Assembly (NCBI RefSeq): GCF_027172205.1 | Contig: NC_070614.1 | Span: 31,744,501-31,808,500 of the forward strand | Reading direction: 5' to 3' | Length of the DNA: 64,000 nucleotides | DNA from: Podarcis raffonei | Lineage: Eukaryota; Chordata; Lepidosauria; Squamata; Lacertidae | Notes under the pieces: generated by a model | What the model was told of the DNA's origin: nothing | What the model saw: only the letters and a program-made list of their open reading frames with translations | Database searches by the model: none | Part shown: positions 10,495-21,699 of the stretch, in pieces | Layout of the letters: each line of letters starts with the position of its first letter | How positions within the stretch are numbered: the stretch's first letter is position 1 | Translations under genes and position numbers: made by a program

Positions 10495-11528
10495 CTGTGC
10501 AAATAAGAAGGAAATAACTATTAATATACAAATGTTGATTCATGAGTTTAATTTAACCAAGATTCCTTTAATCTAGCAGTCACATATACCAGACAGGCAA
10601 ATGTTATTATGGGCTCTTTGTTCCCTTGGTATTGTCACGAGAGTACTACTGTCCTTTCATTTTCCCTTTCCACCTTCACGTTTGTTGTAAGATGCTTTCC
10701 CATCCCCAGTGTTTAAGTGGTTAATGGGGATGGGGACAACTCAGCTTTCACCTCAGTCATCAAAATGTTTGGATCAACCAAGGTTGACTGGGTTGCAATT
10801 GTAGCCTAATCTGGATTTGTGTCCCCAAATACAGTGCTACCTCGGGTTACAAACGCTTCAGGTTACATACGCTTCAGGTAACAGACTCCACTAACCCAGA
10901 AATAGTACCTCAGGTTAAGAACTTTGCTTCAGGATGAGAACAGAAATTGTACAGCGGCGGCATGGCAGCAGCGGGAGGCCCCATTAGCTAAAGTGGTCTT
11001 CAGGTTAAGAACAGTTTCAGATTAAGAACGGACCTCCGGAACGAATTAAGTACCTGAGGTACCACTGTACAGCAGAAAAACCTGATCCAATAACATTTCT
11101 TCAGTCAACTAAGTCCCCAAAATAATTCATTATAAGAGTGTCTAGTCCTGTGAGCAGTATATAGCTGGAGGACTGAATGCAATGTGAGGTGACGTCTTAC
11201 CTTTCTTTTTTTTCTGTTTGTCATGTTTCTTGGTCAGGTGTACTCATGTGTTACTTCCATATCTTAGAATTCTAATCCTGGTGTTTTCCACAGATATAGT
11301 AATGTCCCAGTTAATGCAACATGCTGTTTTTTTATTATACTTTCAATTCATTGATTTCACTGTGAGAAAAAATTCTAAGGGAGAAATGTAGTGTAAGAGT
11401 AGCAGTCAGAGAGGGTTGTAGACTGAGAGAAAGGGATTGATGAGAAGAAAGAAAAAACAGTCATTTTTTTCATCATGGGTAGTGTTAGATTCACAGTTGT
11501 TGTTTTTTCTTAATAAAAAAAAACTTAC
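10495..11528 (-). other. 5' UTR intron of OR14 gene 2 (contains a MITE)
   Basis: The predicted donor GCAAG|GTAAGT has its exon edge at 11529, and the acceptor 'atttgcacag' has its exon edge at 10494. A Tigger-like MITE sits inside at 10830-11069. Confidence 0.65.
10830..11069. mobile_element. Tigger/mariner-like MITE, copy 2
   Basis: A 236-bp element at 10832-11067, flanked by TA on both sides, with ends CAGTGCTACCTCGGG...CCTGAGGTACCACTG. The body is closely similar to copy 1 (for example 'ggaggccccattagctaaag'). It lies within the 5' intron of OR14 gene 2. Confidence 0.85.
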
Positions 11529-11600
11529 CTTGCTCCTTTAAAAGCAGTTAGGTTTCAGTGTGGGTAAATGAAGTATTTCATTTAGCTGCTGCACAAGCCC
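11529..11600 (-). other. Presumed non-coding 5' exon of OR14 gene 2
   Basis: The 3' edge is set by the conserved donor (exon edge at 11529). The 5' edge is estimated from the TATA-like word at 11622-11629. Confidence 0.5.
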
Positions 11601-11621
11601 TTTCCAGAATATTGCCTAGCA

Positions 11622-11714
11622 GTTTTATATCCAAACTGATTTTTCGAGCTCTCTGTGTAGGAAGGAAGTTAATTGTATATCAACTCTGGCATTTTGGCAA
11701 ATTGCTCCCATGAG
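11622..11714 (-). promoter_or_regulatory. Conserved OR14 promoter block, gene 2
   Basis: It carries the complement of TTGCTCCCATGAG (11702-11714, O/E-like), of TTAATTG (11669-11675, LHX2-like) and TATAAAAC (11622-11629). Order and spacing match gene 1. Function is inferred from conservation and from the known organisation of OR promoters. Confidence 0.55.
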
Positions 11715-12960
11715 CCCAAAACAGCTTATCAGAAACAGAACTCCCTCACCTCAATTATTACTTAATCTGTGTCACAAACATAAACAAATAACTAATATGG
11801 GCACACTGAGAATAAGAGGAGGAGGGTTCATTCCTGTGCAATACAAGGCATTCCCATGCAAGTGTCTTCCCACCAGGCAATGTGTTTGCAAAGGAGCGTC
11901 CCACAGAAATGAATCCCAAATATCTCGCAAGCAGACCTTCTCACAACCAATTCCCCAAGTCCCATTGCCATGGAAACTACCCAGACTTACATCTAGGCAT
12001 AGTACAGTCCTCAGAAGTGCTCAGCTAGCTGTGGGTCCCAGCATGCTTTCAGTCATCATCTGACATGGCTGGCCACCTGCAGTAGAGCAATGTCTGTTGG
12101 TAGACCCAGGTGGTTCCTGTGTCACTGGGGCCTTGGAAATGGGCTATGAGAAAGCTAGGGGGTCAGAGTGTGGATTCTGCAGGACATTTCTTTACAAGCA
12201 AAGGGGCACAAGGACAAAGGAGTCCCCTGCACCCCATAGGATTGAATTCTCCTCTCACCAATTGGTGAATGGAGGATTAAGTCATGCTTGGCTGTGCTTG
12301 GAATAAATTCACATTTCAGTTCTCTCCCCCCCACCACCACCTATGTTCCACAGCATACATACTGGATTAAAAATATCTCTACTCTATGCATTCAGCATTT
12401 TGATTTATACTTAGAAAGTGTCTAAAAGCTATGTAGTGTATCCCACTACAGAAAGGAGAACCACACGTAAGTCTTTGCAGTCAAACTACATAATCTAGTC
12501 TACTATGCCCTCATAAATTTTATGTTGCTGCAAGTCTAAGACACAGTTCATCTGAAGTTTGCAAATTTATATATACTTACTTTGGAGGAAATCTCATTGA
12601 GGTCAGTAGGGTTTGCTTCCAATAAGACATGCACAGGATTGGACTGTATTTGATTGAAAGGTCCCCTAGCTGACTCCAATGTTGGTTGTTTTCTCCTTGC
12701 AAAATACAGTTTTAATAAAGAGAAGTTTCTAGACATAGATCATGCAGCACTTAAATTACAGGCTCCAACCACTTTAACTATCCAATTCTGAAAGTTGAGT
12801 TACTTAAAACAAAGAAAAATATAATTGTGTGGGTAGTGAAGTCACCAGGCTGTTCTATACCTGTAGATGTTTCCAGGACATAAAAACAACAACAGGCAGA
12901 TCAGAATGCCATCAAGAGTTAAGCATGTGTGTGCGCGCACACATACACATGAAAAGTTTA
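11715..12960. other. Intergenic, nothing recognised
   Basis: Beyond about 11800 the homology to the OR14 gene 1 flank fades. No coding or repeat signature is recognised; open frames here are short and lack motifs. Confidence 0.4.
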
Positions 12961-13187
12961 TACAGTGGACGCTCGGGTTGTGAACGTGATCCGTGCGGGA
13001 TGCATGTTCGCAACCCGCAGTGTTCACAACCCGTGTCTGTGCACACGCGGGTTGCGATTTGGCACTTCTGCGCATGTGCAAAGCATGATTTAGTGCTTCT
13101 GCGCATGCACGACTGCCGTAACCCGTTCCGGTACTTCCTTGACATTGTCCGCAACCTGCAGCGGATGCAACATGAGGTATGACTGTA
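12961..13187. mobile_element. Mariner-like MITE, CpG-rich family
   Basis: A 223-bp element at 12963-13185 between TA dinucleotides, with ends CAGTGGACGCTCGGG...GAGGTATGACTG. It has the same overall design as the 615-860 family but a different body, rich in CpG and GCGCATG words. The overlapping open frames of about 120-130 codons come from this body and are not genes. Confidence 0.75.
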
Positions 13188-13690
13188 TATGAAAAGCAGG
13201 AATTCTCTGACCATGCCAACAAACACATGCACATACCTGAGGAATCTTGTTGTGACCAAGGGTGATGGAAGATTCAGTCTTCTGAAGTGAGCCCCCACTT
13301 ACAATGGTAGACAGTACATCTTTCCCCTTATGTGCCTTTAATTAAGTACATTCCTGTGCAGTTGGTCCAGCAGGCTGTTCCGTGTGCCCCTTCAATCAAA
13401 TAGATTGTCATAGATCTGGCACTTCAGAGGAACATTGGGAAAGATCTTGAGATTCTAACTGATCTCATTAATGCCAAAAATTCAACGGAGGATGTGCTGA
13501 TATTTTTAAACAATATAATGCAATTAAATTAACACAAAAAACTTCTCTCAGAAATGATGTCATAAATTTGCCAGTGACCCTCGGTTAGAGATGGGGTGGT
13601 TCTGGCTGGGATGGCTGGATCTGTCTCTCCCCGCAACACCCCCACCCCCACATTGTACTATTATGATTGGAGGTGGGTTAAGGGAACAAA
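13188..13690. other. Intergenic, nothing recognised
   Basis: Non-coding sequence without a recognisable feature. Confidence 0.4.
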
Positions 13691-13769
13691 GGCTGCATTG
13701 ATATGGGGGTTATTGAGGCAAAACAGGTATTGCCAGCTCCTGGCCCACCATGAATAGTCCCCAGAGAAT

Positions 13770-14150
13770 ATGTAGTGATGACACACAACTCTCTCTCTGT
13801 GTTCCATTGGTACCAGGAGAGGCTTGTAAAGTACTTGACTGGTGTCCGGAGTCTTGATGTGGGCCCAGACAATGAAATGAAATCAAGGCAAGATGGAGTT
13901 GTTCTGGGTGTATGGTTCCTGAGTTTGGGAAATGGAAAAACAATCTGTCCTGTATAGTGTTCCACTCCCCTTAAAGGAGCAAATTCATAATCATTTGGGA
14001 TCAGGAGTCAGTGGCTTGAAGTGCTTATGCCAAGCTTCAGCTGGTGCACAACTATTGTCTTTAATGGACAGGGATAGCTTGGCTACCATCACTCAGACTC
14101 TGGTAACCTCCAATTGTGCTATTGTCCAAGAAATAAGAAATAAAATACCA
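13770..14150 (+). mobile_element. Diverged L2 LINE ORF2 fragment
   Basis: In broken frames it reads like the L2 reverse-transcriptase C-terminal region. A 'DDTQL' word appears near 13775, followed by a stretch ending in 'MDRDSLATITQTLVTSN', which corresponds to the 'LDxxSLATVxHALVTSRLDYCN' segment typical of L2. Several frameshifts and stops show it is old. Confidence 0.6.
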
Positions 14151-15408
14151 CTGTATTATGTAGAAGCACTCTGGGTCCTCCATCCTGCTGGAGACCTGCA
14201 ATTTATGTGCAATCTTGTAAGAGTGCATGAATTACTTAAGATTAAGGATGTGTGCAGTGAATTCAGACAAATACCAAATTCATCCTGAGCCAAAGCAGGG
14301 TGCCTTGAGGGAGGCAGCAGGGTGGGTTCTGGATTTCCCCAAGCTGACATGGGATCTGTATGAGGCTTCCCAAGTCAAAGCACGGCCTTCTTGCTGTTCC
14401 ACACTGCCATTGCTGGCAGGTCAGAAAGCTCCACAAACAGAAAGGAATGTGCCTTCCCTCAGCACCTCTTGTTAGAGATATTAGAATGGAATTCCCTACT
14501 CTGGATCTTGTGCACCATAGAAGTGAATAAGCTCCACCACAAGAATGAATTCCAAAAAGTTTTACTGCAAAATGTTTTAAACTAGTTACAAAATAAAATG
14601 TTACAAAATGCAAAGTAACAAATTTCTCTAAGCAAACTAGCAATATGTTCCAGTCTTTTTAAAGTCCTTGACATTGTCCAAAAACATTTTCTCTTCAGTC
14701 CCAGATAAAGGTCCTATCTCAGTTGCACATTTTTCTAACCATAAATTCAATTCTCAATTTTTGGAGCAATTCGCTGTTAAAAAAAAAATCCTCATGACAT
14801 TTCCTCAGCATTTTAGTGTGCATATCTTCTAATAAATATATTTATGTGCAGTTTTTACTAATGCACACATTTTTAAAGCATTTTTTGTGTTAGGTTCACT
14901 AATATATCCATTTATTTACATAAATTCCCTGAATATATGGATTTTTCTAAAACATTGGTTTATGGGCAAACTTCATAGGAAAATTCAGAGAACTGAATTT
15001 GTGGTTAAGTTCGTATATTGAAGTGAAATCTATCAACTGAAAATTTGATAGATTCAGTTTAGAATGAGAGCTGCGGTGGAATTCTCACCCATTGTTATTG
15101 GAAGTAGCAAGGGACGAGGCCTACACCAGTGCTTAGAAAAGGAACCTAATCAATAAAAGCCAGACAATATTAGAATGCCATGTTGATTTCTGCATAGATT
15201 AGAATTCAGCTGATATTAGGTTGAATGTAGCCAAACTATGAATATGAAAAATGATGGATGAAAGAAATTCAATGTAAGCTAGAAGAGGCATAGGGTAATG
15301 TATGTGATAGAAGTAATGTTTGCTGGTTACTGAAATGTGTGTGGCACTTTATTTAAAGGAAACCATTCACATACAGAAGAGCACAGAATCCCATTTTCAC
15401 AGAACAAC
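14151..15408. other. Intergenic, nothing recognised
   Basis: AT-rich DNA leading to the 3' end of OR14 gene 3. No gene or repeat is named with confidence. Confidence 0.4.
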
Positions 15409-16347
15409 TCAGGAGAAAACTTTAGAAGATTTCCCAAAATTTAAAAGTTTCCACAAAGCAGTCTTGATTTCTTTGTTTCTCATGCTGTAGATGAATGGAT
15501 TCAATGTGGGAGGAATTATGGTGTACATCACAGACAGAACTATATCCAGATCAGAAGAAGAATCACTAGGAGGCCTTGCATAGGCAAACACCCCACTTAT
15601 AAGAAACACAGAGACAACAGTGAGGTGAGGAAGGCAAGTGGAGAGGGCTTTTTTCTTTCCATGAACAGAGGGGATTTTTAACACTGTAGAAAAGATCTGC
15701 ATATATGTTAAGATGATGAAAACAAAACAACCTAGTGCTATACCAGAGCTTAGCACAAGAAGCCCAACTTCAACCAGGTAGAAGTTAGAGCAGGAGAGCT
15801 TCAGTAGTGGTGGGATTTCACAGAAGAACTGATTAACAGCATTAGAACAGAAGGTATTTGCAAAGGTGCTCCCAGTATGTAACACAGAATATAAAACACA
15901 AATAGCCCACACAATCACTACCATTCGAATACAGGCTGCTTTGTGCATTATTGACTCATATTGCAATGGGTTGCAAATAGCAACATAGCGATCATGTGCC
16001 ATTATAGTTAGGAGAGCAAAATCTGATGTTCCAAATAACATAAAAAAGAAAACTTGAGCAACACATCCAAAATAAGAAATAAACCTGCTGTTTAGGAGGG
16101 AAAGAACTATTGATTTGGGTACCATGACGGAAATTGTTCCAATGTCCAGCATAGCCAAATTCAGTAGAAAGAAGTACATGGGTGTGTGAAGGTGGTGATC
16201 AAGTACAATTGCAGCAACAATGAGGAGATTCCCTATGATTGCTATAATGTACAATGCTAGGAACACAAAGAAGTGCAAGATCTGCAGTTCTCGAATATCT
16301 GAGAATCCCAGCAGCAGAAATGTTGACATGGAGGTAAGATTGTGCAT
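15409..16347 (-). CDS. Olfactory receptor, OR14-type (gene 3)
   Basis: An intact odorant receptor of 312 residues, start at 16345-16347 (MHNLTSM). The frame is open slightly further upstream but begins with GTG. All OR hallmarks are present: GN in TM1, HTPMYFF in TM2, MAHDRYVAICNPLQY after TM3, KKALSTCLPHLTVVS at TM6 and PTLNPFIYSMRN at TM7. The coding exon is preceded by an acceptor 'attctggtacag' (exon edge at 16376). Its presumptive promoter and 5' exon are at 25.0-25.2 kb, because a CR1 fragment and a 6-kb L1 sit in the intron. The OR14 pseudogene at 48975-49366 is closest to this gene by eye (shared 'gtagtgattgtgtg' and SVHGKKKA). Confidence 0.93.
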   Translation of the reverse strand: MHNLTSMSTFLLLGFSDIRELQILHFFVFLALYIIAIIGNLLIVAAIVLDHHLHTPMYFFLLNLAMLDIGTISVMVPKSIVLSLLNSRFISYFGCVAQVFFFMLFGTSDFALLTIMAHDRYVAICNPLQYESIMHKAACIRMVVIVWAICVLYSVLHTGSTFANTFCSNAVNQFFCEIPPLLKLSCSNFYLVEVGLLVLSSGIALGCFVFIILTYMQIFSTVLKIPSVHGKKKALSTCLPHLTVVSVFLISGVFAYARPPSDSSSDLDIVLSVMYTIIPPTLNPFIYSMRNKEIKTALWKLLNFGKSSKVFS

Positions 16348-17097
16348 TTTTTTCACTGGGCATATTCACATATTACCTGTACCAGAATAAAATAGGAAGA
16401 AATATTGAGTAAACAGTTTAATTTAAGCTGGACTCCTTCTGTGTAATAATCAAATGAAGCTGATATTTCTTTGCTGAAATATGAAATGAAAACATATAAT
16501 GATACGCTGTCTGACCCCTCTGTATTGTCATGAGAGAATCCCTGTCCACTCATTGAGCCTCTATATCTGTTGCAAATGTGTTCAGGGCAAGGTCTGACTA
16601 TATCCATAATCTCTTCTCCTGACATCTATGCATTCAGAGGGACATCAGAAAGAGAAGCCAACATGCAGGCACATCTATGTCATAGGAGTTCACCACCAAG
16701 CTATACTGTAGGTCCCAATGATTCAGGGTTCTCAATTAAACTACCATTTTATATGCACACAATATACACATATAGCCTTCCTTTTGGGTGTTTGGATGGA
16801 CGTGGAAGGAAATATGAAACTTAATGCAGCCTGAGAAGGCAGGGTGGATCAACTATTTTCATATTTTCAACTATTTCCTCCCACCCTTTCCACAAACTGT
16901 GTGAACACATTTGTCCCAGTTCCTCTGCCTGCCCCAGAAAGGTCACCAAACAGCAGGCCCTTTTCACAGTTAGCAGTCCCCCCCCCCATAAACAAAGAAT
17001 TGCTACTCAATATTCTCTCTGGTCGCATTAGAAGATGGAGGACTCTCAGATGAATGCAGCACCATTGTATCATAGCCCCACATAAACTTATCTGAAG

Positions 17098-17603
17098 ACT
17101 TTCTGGGCACCGCAGTTCAAGAAGGACACTGAGAAACTGGAACGTGTCCAGAGGAGGGCAACCAAAATGGTCAAAGGTCTGGAAATGATGCCTTATGAGG
17201 AACGGCTAAGGGAGCTGGGCATGTTTAGCCTGGAGAAGAGGAGGTTAAGGGGTGATATGATAGCCATGTTCAAATATATAAAAGGATGTCACATAGAGGA
17301 GGGAGAAAGGTTGTTTTCTGCTGCTCCAGAGAAGCGGACACGGAGCAATGGATCCAAACTGCAGGAAAGAAGATTCCACCTAAACATTAGGAAGAACTTC
17401 CTGACAGTAAGAGCTGTTTGACAGTGGAATTTGCTGCCAAGGAGTGTGGTGGAGTCTCCTTCTTTGGAGGTCTTTAAGCAGAGGCTTGACAACCATATGT
17501 CAGGAGTGCTCTGATGGTGTTTCCTGCTTGGCAGGGGGTTGGACTCGATGGCCCTTGTGGTCTCTTCCAACTCTATGATTCTATGATTCTATGATTCTAT
17601 GAC
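17098..17603 (+). mobile_element. CR1 LINE 3' fragment (well preserved)
   Basis: A 5'-truncated CR1. The frame starting near 17100 reads the CR1 ORF2 C-terminus ('[20 protein letters not shown]', '[12 protein letters not shown]') with one in-frame stop before 'QWNLLPRSVVESPSLEVFKQ'. The 3' end carries the tandem 'ATTCTATG' tail (17577-17602) typical of CR1. It is better preserved than the other CR1 pieces in the window. Confidence 0.9.
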
Positions 17604-17652
17604 TAGTATAGGGGCTCACTATATCACTGCACACACAATTATTAATAGCATA

Positions 17653-17666
17653 CAAGCCACCATCCA
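17653..17666. repeat. L1 target-site duplication, left copy
   Basis: caagccaccatcca, identical to 23710-23723. Confidence 0.95.
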
Positions 17667-17954
17667 TTTTTTTTTTAATAATATTTTTATTAAACAAATT
17701 TTATATTAATACAAACAAAACATACATAAACAGACAACAAACAATAACAGAACAAAAAACAAGTACCATTTCATATCCTAATTTCTTAAGCCTTTCTTCC
17801 TCGACTTCCTCTTGCCTCCCGTTTCTGTATTCCAAATTCTTATAATTATTCAGCGAATCTTCCCTTATTTTACTATAAATTTATTCTAATCATCCTTATT
17901 CTCTTTGTCTTAACCATTACTAATAGTAACCATTTATTTTAATCCAACATCATT

Positions 17955-20900
17955 CTAACTGTCATTAATTTTGTAGTATTTCTTTAAATAGTCCTTGAAC
18001 TTTTTCCATTCTTCTTCCGCCGCTTCTCTTCCCTGGTTTCGGATTCTGCTCGTCATTTCTGCCAAGCCCATGTAGTCCATCACCTTCATCTGCCATTCTT
18101 CCAGTGTGGGTAGATCCTGCGTCTTCCAGTACTTTGCAATGAGTATTCTGGCTGCTGTTGTAGCATACATAAAAAAAGTTGTATCTGTCTTTAGCACCCC
18201 CTGGCCGACAATACCCAAGAGAAAGGCCTCTGGTTTCTTGGGGAAAGTATATTTAAATACCTTTTTCAGTTCATTATAAATCATTTCCCAGAATGCCTTA
18301 ATCTTCGGGCACGTCCACCAGAGGTGAAAGAATGTACCTTCCTTTTCTTTACATTTCCAACATTTATTGTCAGGCAAATGGTAGATCTTTGCAAGCTTGA
18401 CTGGGGTTATGTACCACCTATAAATCATTTTCATTATATTTTCTCTTAAGGCATTACACGCCGTAAACTTCAACCCGGTGGTCCACAACTTTTCCCAATC
18501 AGCAAACATGATGTTATGACCAATGTCCTGAGCCCATTTAATCATACTTGATTTTACCATTTCATCTTGTGTATTCCATTTCAGCAGCAGATCATACATT
18601 TTTGACAAATTCTTAGTACTGGATTCTAACAGTTCAGTCTCTAATTTTGATTTTTCCACCTGGAAGCCTATTTTACTGTCCAATTTAAACACTTCATTTA
18701 TTTGATGATAATGTAACCAATCTCTCACCTTCCCTTTTAGTTTTTCAAAACTCTGCAATCTCAATTTGTCCCCTTCCTTTTCCAAAATTTCCCAATATCT
18801 TGGCCATTTCGACTCCATATTTAGCTTTTTAACTGCCTTAGCTTCCATTGGTGATAGCCACCTTGGAGTCTTATTTTCCAGCAAGTCCTTATATCTAACC
18901 CAGACATTTAATAGTGCTTTCCTGACAATATGATTTTTGAAACTTTTGTGCGCTTTAACCTTGTCATACCACAAATATGCATGCCACCCAAAAATATTGT
19001 TAAATCCTTCCAAATCCAAAATGTCTGTGTTTTCAAGAAGCAGCCATTCTTTTAGCCAGCAGAAAGCTGCCGCTTCATAGTACAATTTAAAGTCTGGCAG
19101 GGCAAACCCCCCTCTTTCCTTTGAATCCGTTAATATCTTAAATTTTATTCTGGGCTTCTTGCCCTGCCAGACAAATTTAGATATATCTTTCTGCCACTTC
19201 TTGAAACAGTCCATTTTATCCATTATTTGTAATGCTTGAAACAGAAACAACATTCTTGGCAATACATTCATTTTTATAACTGCAATTCGACCTAACAAGG
19301 AAAGCTTCAGGTTTGACCAAATCTCCAGATCTTTTTTCACTTCTGTCCAAGTTTTTTCATAATTGTCTTTAAATAGATTCACATTCTTGGCTGTCATATT
19401 CACACCCAGATATTTCACTTTTTTAACCACAGTCAACCCCGTCTCATTCTGAAACCTTTCTTTTTCAATCTGTGTTAAATTTTTCTCCAATACCTTAGTC
19501 TTTGACTTATTCAGTTTAAATCCTGCCAATTGGCCAAACTCTTGAATTATCTCCAAAACTCTTTTCGTACTAGCTTCTGGCTCCTGTAAAGTAAGTACTA
19601 GATCATCTGCAAATGCTCTCAGTTTATATTGTTTGGCTCCGACCTGAACCCCTTTCACCAACTGGTCCTTCCTAATCATATTAAGCAAAACCTCCAGGAC
19701 CGAAATAAAAAGTAATGGGGAGATAGGGCACCCCTGACGTGTCCCTTTTTCAATCTTAAACTCTTCTGTTACCACATTATTTACAATTAATTTTGCTTTC
19801 TGTTCAGAATATATTGCACCTATACCATTTTCAAACCCTTGGCCTACCCCCATCCCCCGGAGGTTCTTCAACATGAAGCTCCAAGAAATATTGTCAAAGG
19901 CTTTCTCGGCGTCCACAAATATCAAAACAGCCTTAGTGTTTATACTCACTTCCAACTTCTCCAAAATGTCAATTATATTCCTTACATTGTCCGACAAATG
20001 CCTTTTCGGGAGAAAGCCCGCCTGGTCCCCATGTATCTCCTCCATCAAAACTCTTTTCAATCTCTTTGCTAAAACATCAGCAAAGATTTTGTAATCCACA
20101 TTTAGTAAGGAGATGGGTCGGTAGTTCTTAAGTTGGGTCTTTTCAGTCTCTGTCTTTGGTATAAGTGTAATGTAGGCCTCTCTCCACGTATCGGGTGCCC
20201 TTCTCCCCTCCATGATCTCGTTGCAGACTTCCTTCAAAGGTTGTATAAGCCCTTCCTTCAAAACTTTGTAATATTTGGAAGTCAGTCCATCCGGTCCAGG
20301 TGATTTGCCCAACGTCATGTTTTGAATGGCATCTTCTATTTCCTGTGCTGATATCTCCTGGTTCAAAATTGTCTTACTTTCCTGGGAAATCTTTTTCAGC
20401 CCATTTTTCTCGAGGAATTGTTGTATGTCTTTTTCTTTCTGCGGCCCTTGTGTATACAATTGTCTAAAGTAGCTCTGAAAACAATTCCTAATTTCCACTG
20501 GGTTGCATATGTTCTTTCCCTCCACTTCTAAATTTGTTACCGTGTTGAGTTTTTGTCTCTTCTTTATTTGCCAAGCCAGTAACTTGCCACATTTATCTGC
20601 AGATTCAAAGGTCTTTTGTCTCATTTGTTTAATTTTCCATTCTATTTCTTGATTCATCAGTTCCATATATTGTGTTTGGTACAGTTTAATTTCTCTTAAA
20701 ATCACTTGCGATTTTGGCTTCAATCTTAGTTTCCTTTCCCCTTCCTTTATCTTTTCCAAAATTTTCTCTTTCCTCTCATTTTGCTTTCTTTTCTTTAATG
20801 TATTTTGTTGTATCAAAAACCCTCTCATCACGGCTTTACTTGCGTCCCATATTATTCTTTTTTCTACTTTAGACCTTAAATTAATTTCAAAATAATCCTT

Positions 20901-21692
20901 CAAAGTTTTTTGGGCCTTTTTACAGATCTCCTCGTCTCTGAATAAGGTGTCATTCATTCTCCATCTGAAGGAACCAGTTGTTGTTTGCTTCATCACCATC
21001 TTTACTGCGTTATGGTCGGAGAGAGTTTTTGCGCAGATTTCCACTTTCTTTATGTTCGACGCCATACTGCTAGTCACCCAAATTTGGTCAATCCGAGTCC
21101 ATGTCATTTTGGCTTCAGAAAAGAAGGTTCCCTCTCTCTCTAATGGGTGTTTTGTTCTCCAGATGTCTATCAAATCCATATTGTCAGTCATTTCAAAAAA
21201 AGTTTTTGGTAGTCTTCCATCTTTTGTAACTACCTGTCTTTGTGCTTTATCCATATTTGTTGAAACTACTCCATTCATATCTCCCATCATGATTAGTTTA
21301 TAATCCATATAGTCCATTAAAGTCTCATGCAACTTCTTAAAAAATTCTGCTTTCCCTTCATTTGGTGCATATATCCCCACTATCAAAAGTTTTTCTCCTT
21401 GAAATTGAATTTCAATTGCCAAATATCTTCCTTGGTCATCTTTAAAAATTTGTTTCGGTTGCAGATTTTCCTTTGCGTAGATCACCACTCCTCTTTTTTT
21501 TACTTTGTCTGAAGATATAAATTCTTGTCCCAATCTCTTATTTATTAATAGTTTTCTGTGTGCTCTTGTCACGTGGGTCTCTTGTAGACAAATCAAGTCC
21601 AATTGATCTTTCTTTAAAGCATGAAATATATTTTTCCTTTTTCGGGGATTGTTTAGACCATTACAATTCCAGGTTAGAAGTTGCAAAGCCAT
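17955..21692 (-). CDS. L1 ORF2 protein (endonuclease and reverse transcriptase)
   Basis: A 1245-residue protein that nicks DNA and primes reverse transcription of the L1 RNA at the target. The N-terminal apurinic-type endonuclease shows TWNCNGL (7-13), LQETH (36-40), GDMNG (about 133-137) and SDHN (225-228). The reverse transcriptase shows SPGPDG, LLNVDYKI and FVDAEKAFD, and the catalytic FADD at 694-697. The C-terminal cysteine motif CWKC begins at about 1111, followed by HLWWTCP. Length is close to the usual ~1.2-1.3 k residues of L1 ORF2. The ATG at 21690-21692 lies 7 nt after the ORF1 stop, so translation probably depends on reinitiation. The frame has no break. Confidence 0.96.
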   Translation of the reverse strand: MALQLLTWNCNGLNNPRKRKNIFHALKKDQLDLICLQETHVTRAHRKLLINKRLGQEFISSDKVKKRGVVIYAKENLQPKQIFKDDQGRYLAIEIQFQGEKLLIVGIYAPNEGKAEFFKKLHETLMDYMDYKLIMMGDMNGVVSTNMDKAQRQVVTKDGRLPKTFFEMTDNMDLIDIWRTKHPLEREGTFFSEAKMTWTRIDQIWVTSSMASNIKKVEICAKTLSDHNAVKMVMKQTTTGSFRWRMNDTLFRDEEICKKAQKTLKDYFEINLRSKVEKRIIWDASKAVMRGFLIQQNTLKKRKQNERKEKILEKIKEGERKLRLKPKSQVILREIKLYQTQYMELMNQEIEWKIKQMRQKTFESADKCGKLLAWQIKKRQKLNTVTNLEVEGKNICNPVEIRNCFQSYFRQLYTQGPQKEKDIQQFLEKNGLKKISQESKTILNQEISAQEIEDAIQNMTLGKSPGPDGLTSKYYKVLKEGLIQPLKEVCNEIMEGRRAPDTWREAYITLIPKTETEKTQLKNYRPISLLNVDYKIFADVLAKRLKRVLMEEIHGDQAGFLPKRHLSDNVRNIIDILEKLEVSINTKAVLIFVDAEKAFDNISWSFMLKNLRGMGVGQGFENGIGAIYSEQKAKLIVNNVVTEEFKIEKGTRQGCPISPLLFISVLEVLLNMIRKDQLVKGVQVGAKQYKLRAFADDLVLTLQEPEASTKRVLEIIQEFGQLAGFKLNKSKTKVLEKNLTQIEKERFQNETGLTVVKKVKYLGVNMTAKNVNLFKDNYEKTWTEVKKDLEIWSNLKLSLLGRIAVIKMNVLPRMLFLFQALQIMDKMDCFKKWQKDISKFVWQGKKPRIKFKILTDSKERGGFALPDFKLYYEAAAFCWLKEWLLLENTDILDLEGFNNIFGWHAYLWYDKVKAHKSFKNHIVRKALLNVWVRYKDLLENKTPRWLSPMEAKAVKKLNMESKWPRYWEILEKEGDKLRLQSFEKLKGKVRDWLHYHQINEVFKLDSKIGFQVEKSKLETELLESSTKNLSKMYDLLLKWNTQDEMVKSSMIKWAQDIGHNIMFADWEKLWTTGLKFTACNALRENIMKMIYRWYITPVKLAKIYHLPDNKCWKCKEKEGTFFHLWWTCPKIKAFWEMIYNELKKVFKYTFPKKPEAFLLGIVGQGVLKTDTTFFMYATTAARILIAKYWKTQDLPTLEEWQMKVMDYMGLAEMTSRIRNQGREAAEEEWKKFKDYLKKYYKINDS

Positions 21693-21699
21693 GATGGGG

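Noticed and set aside
12829-13298. Overlapping open frames of 117-130 codons on both strands
   Set aside because: They fall on the CpG-rich MITE at 12961-13187 and have no protein resemblance.
13932-14288. 118-codon open frame as a host gene
   Set aside because: Part of it matches an L2 reverse-transcriptase tail; the rest has no motif.
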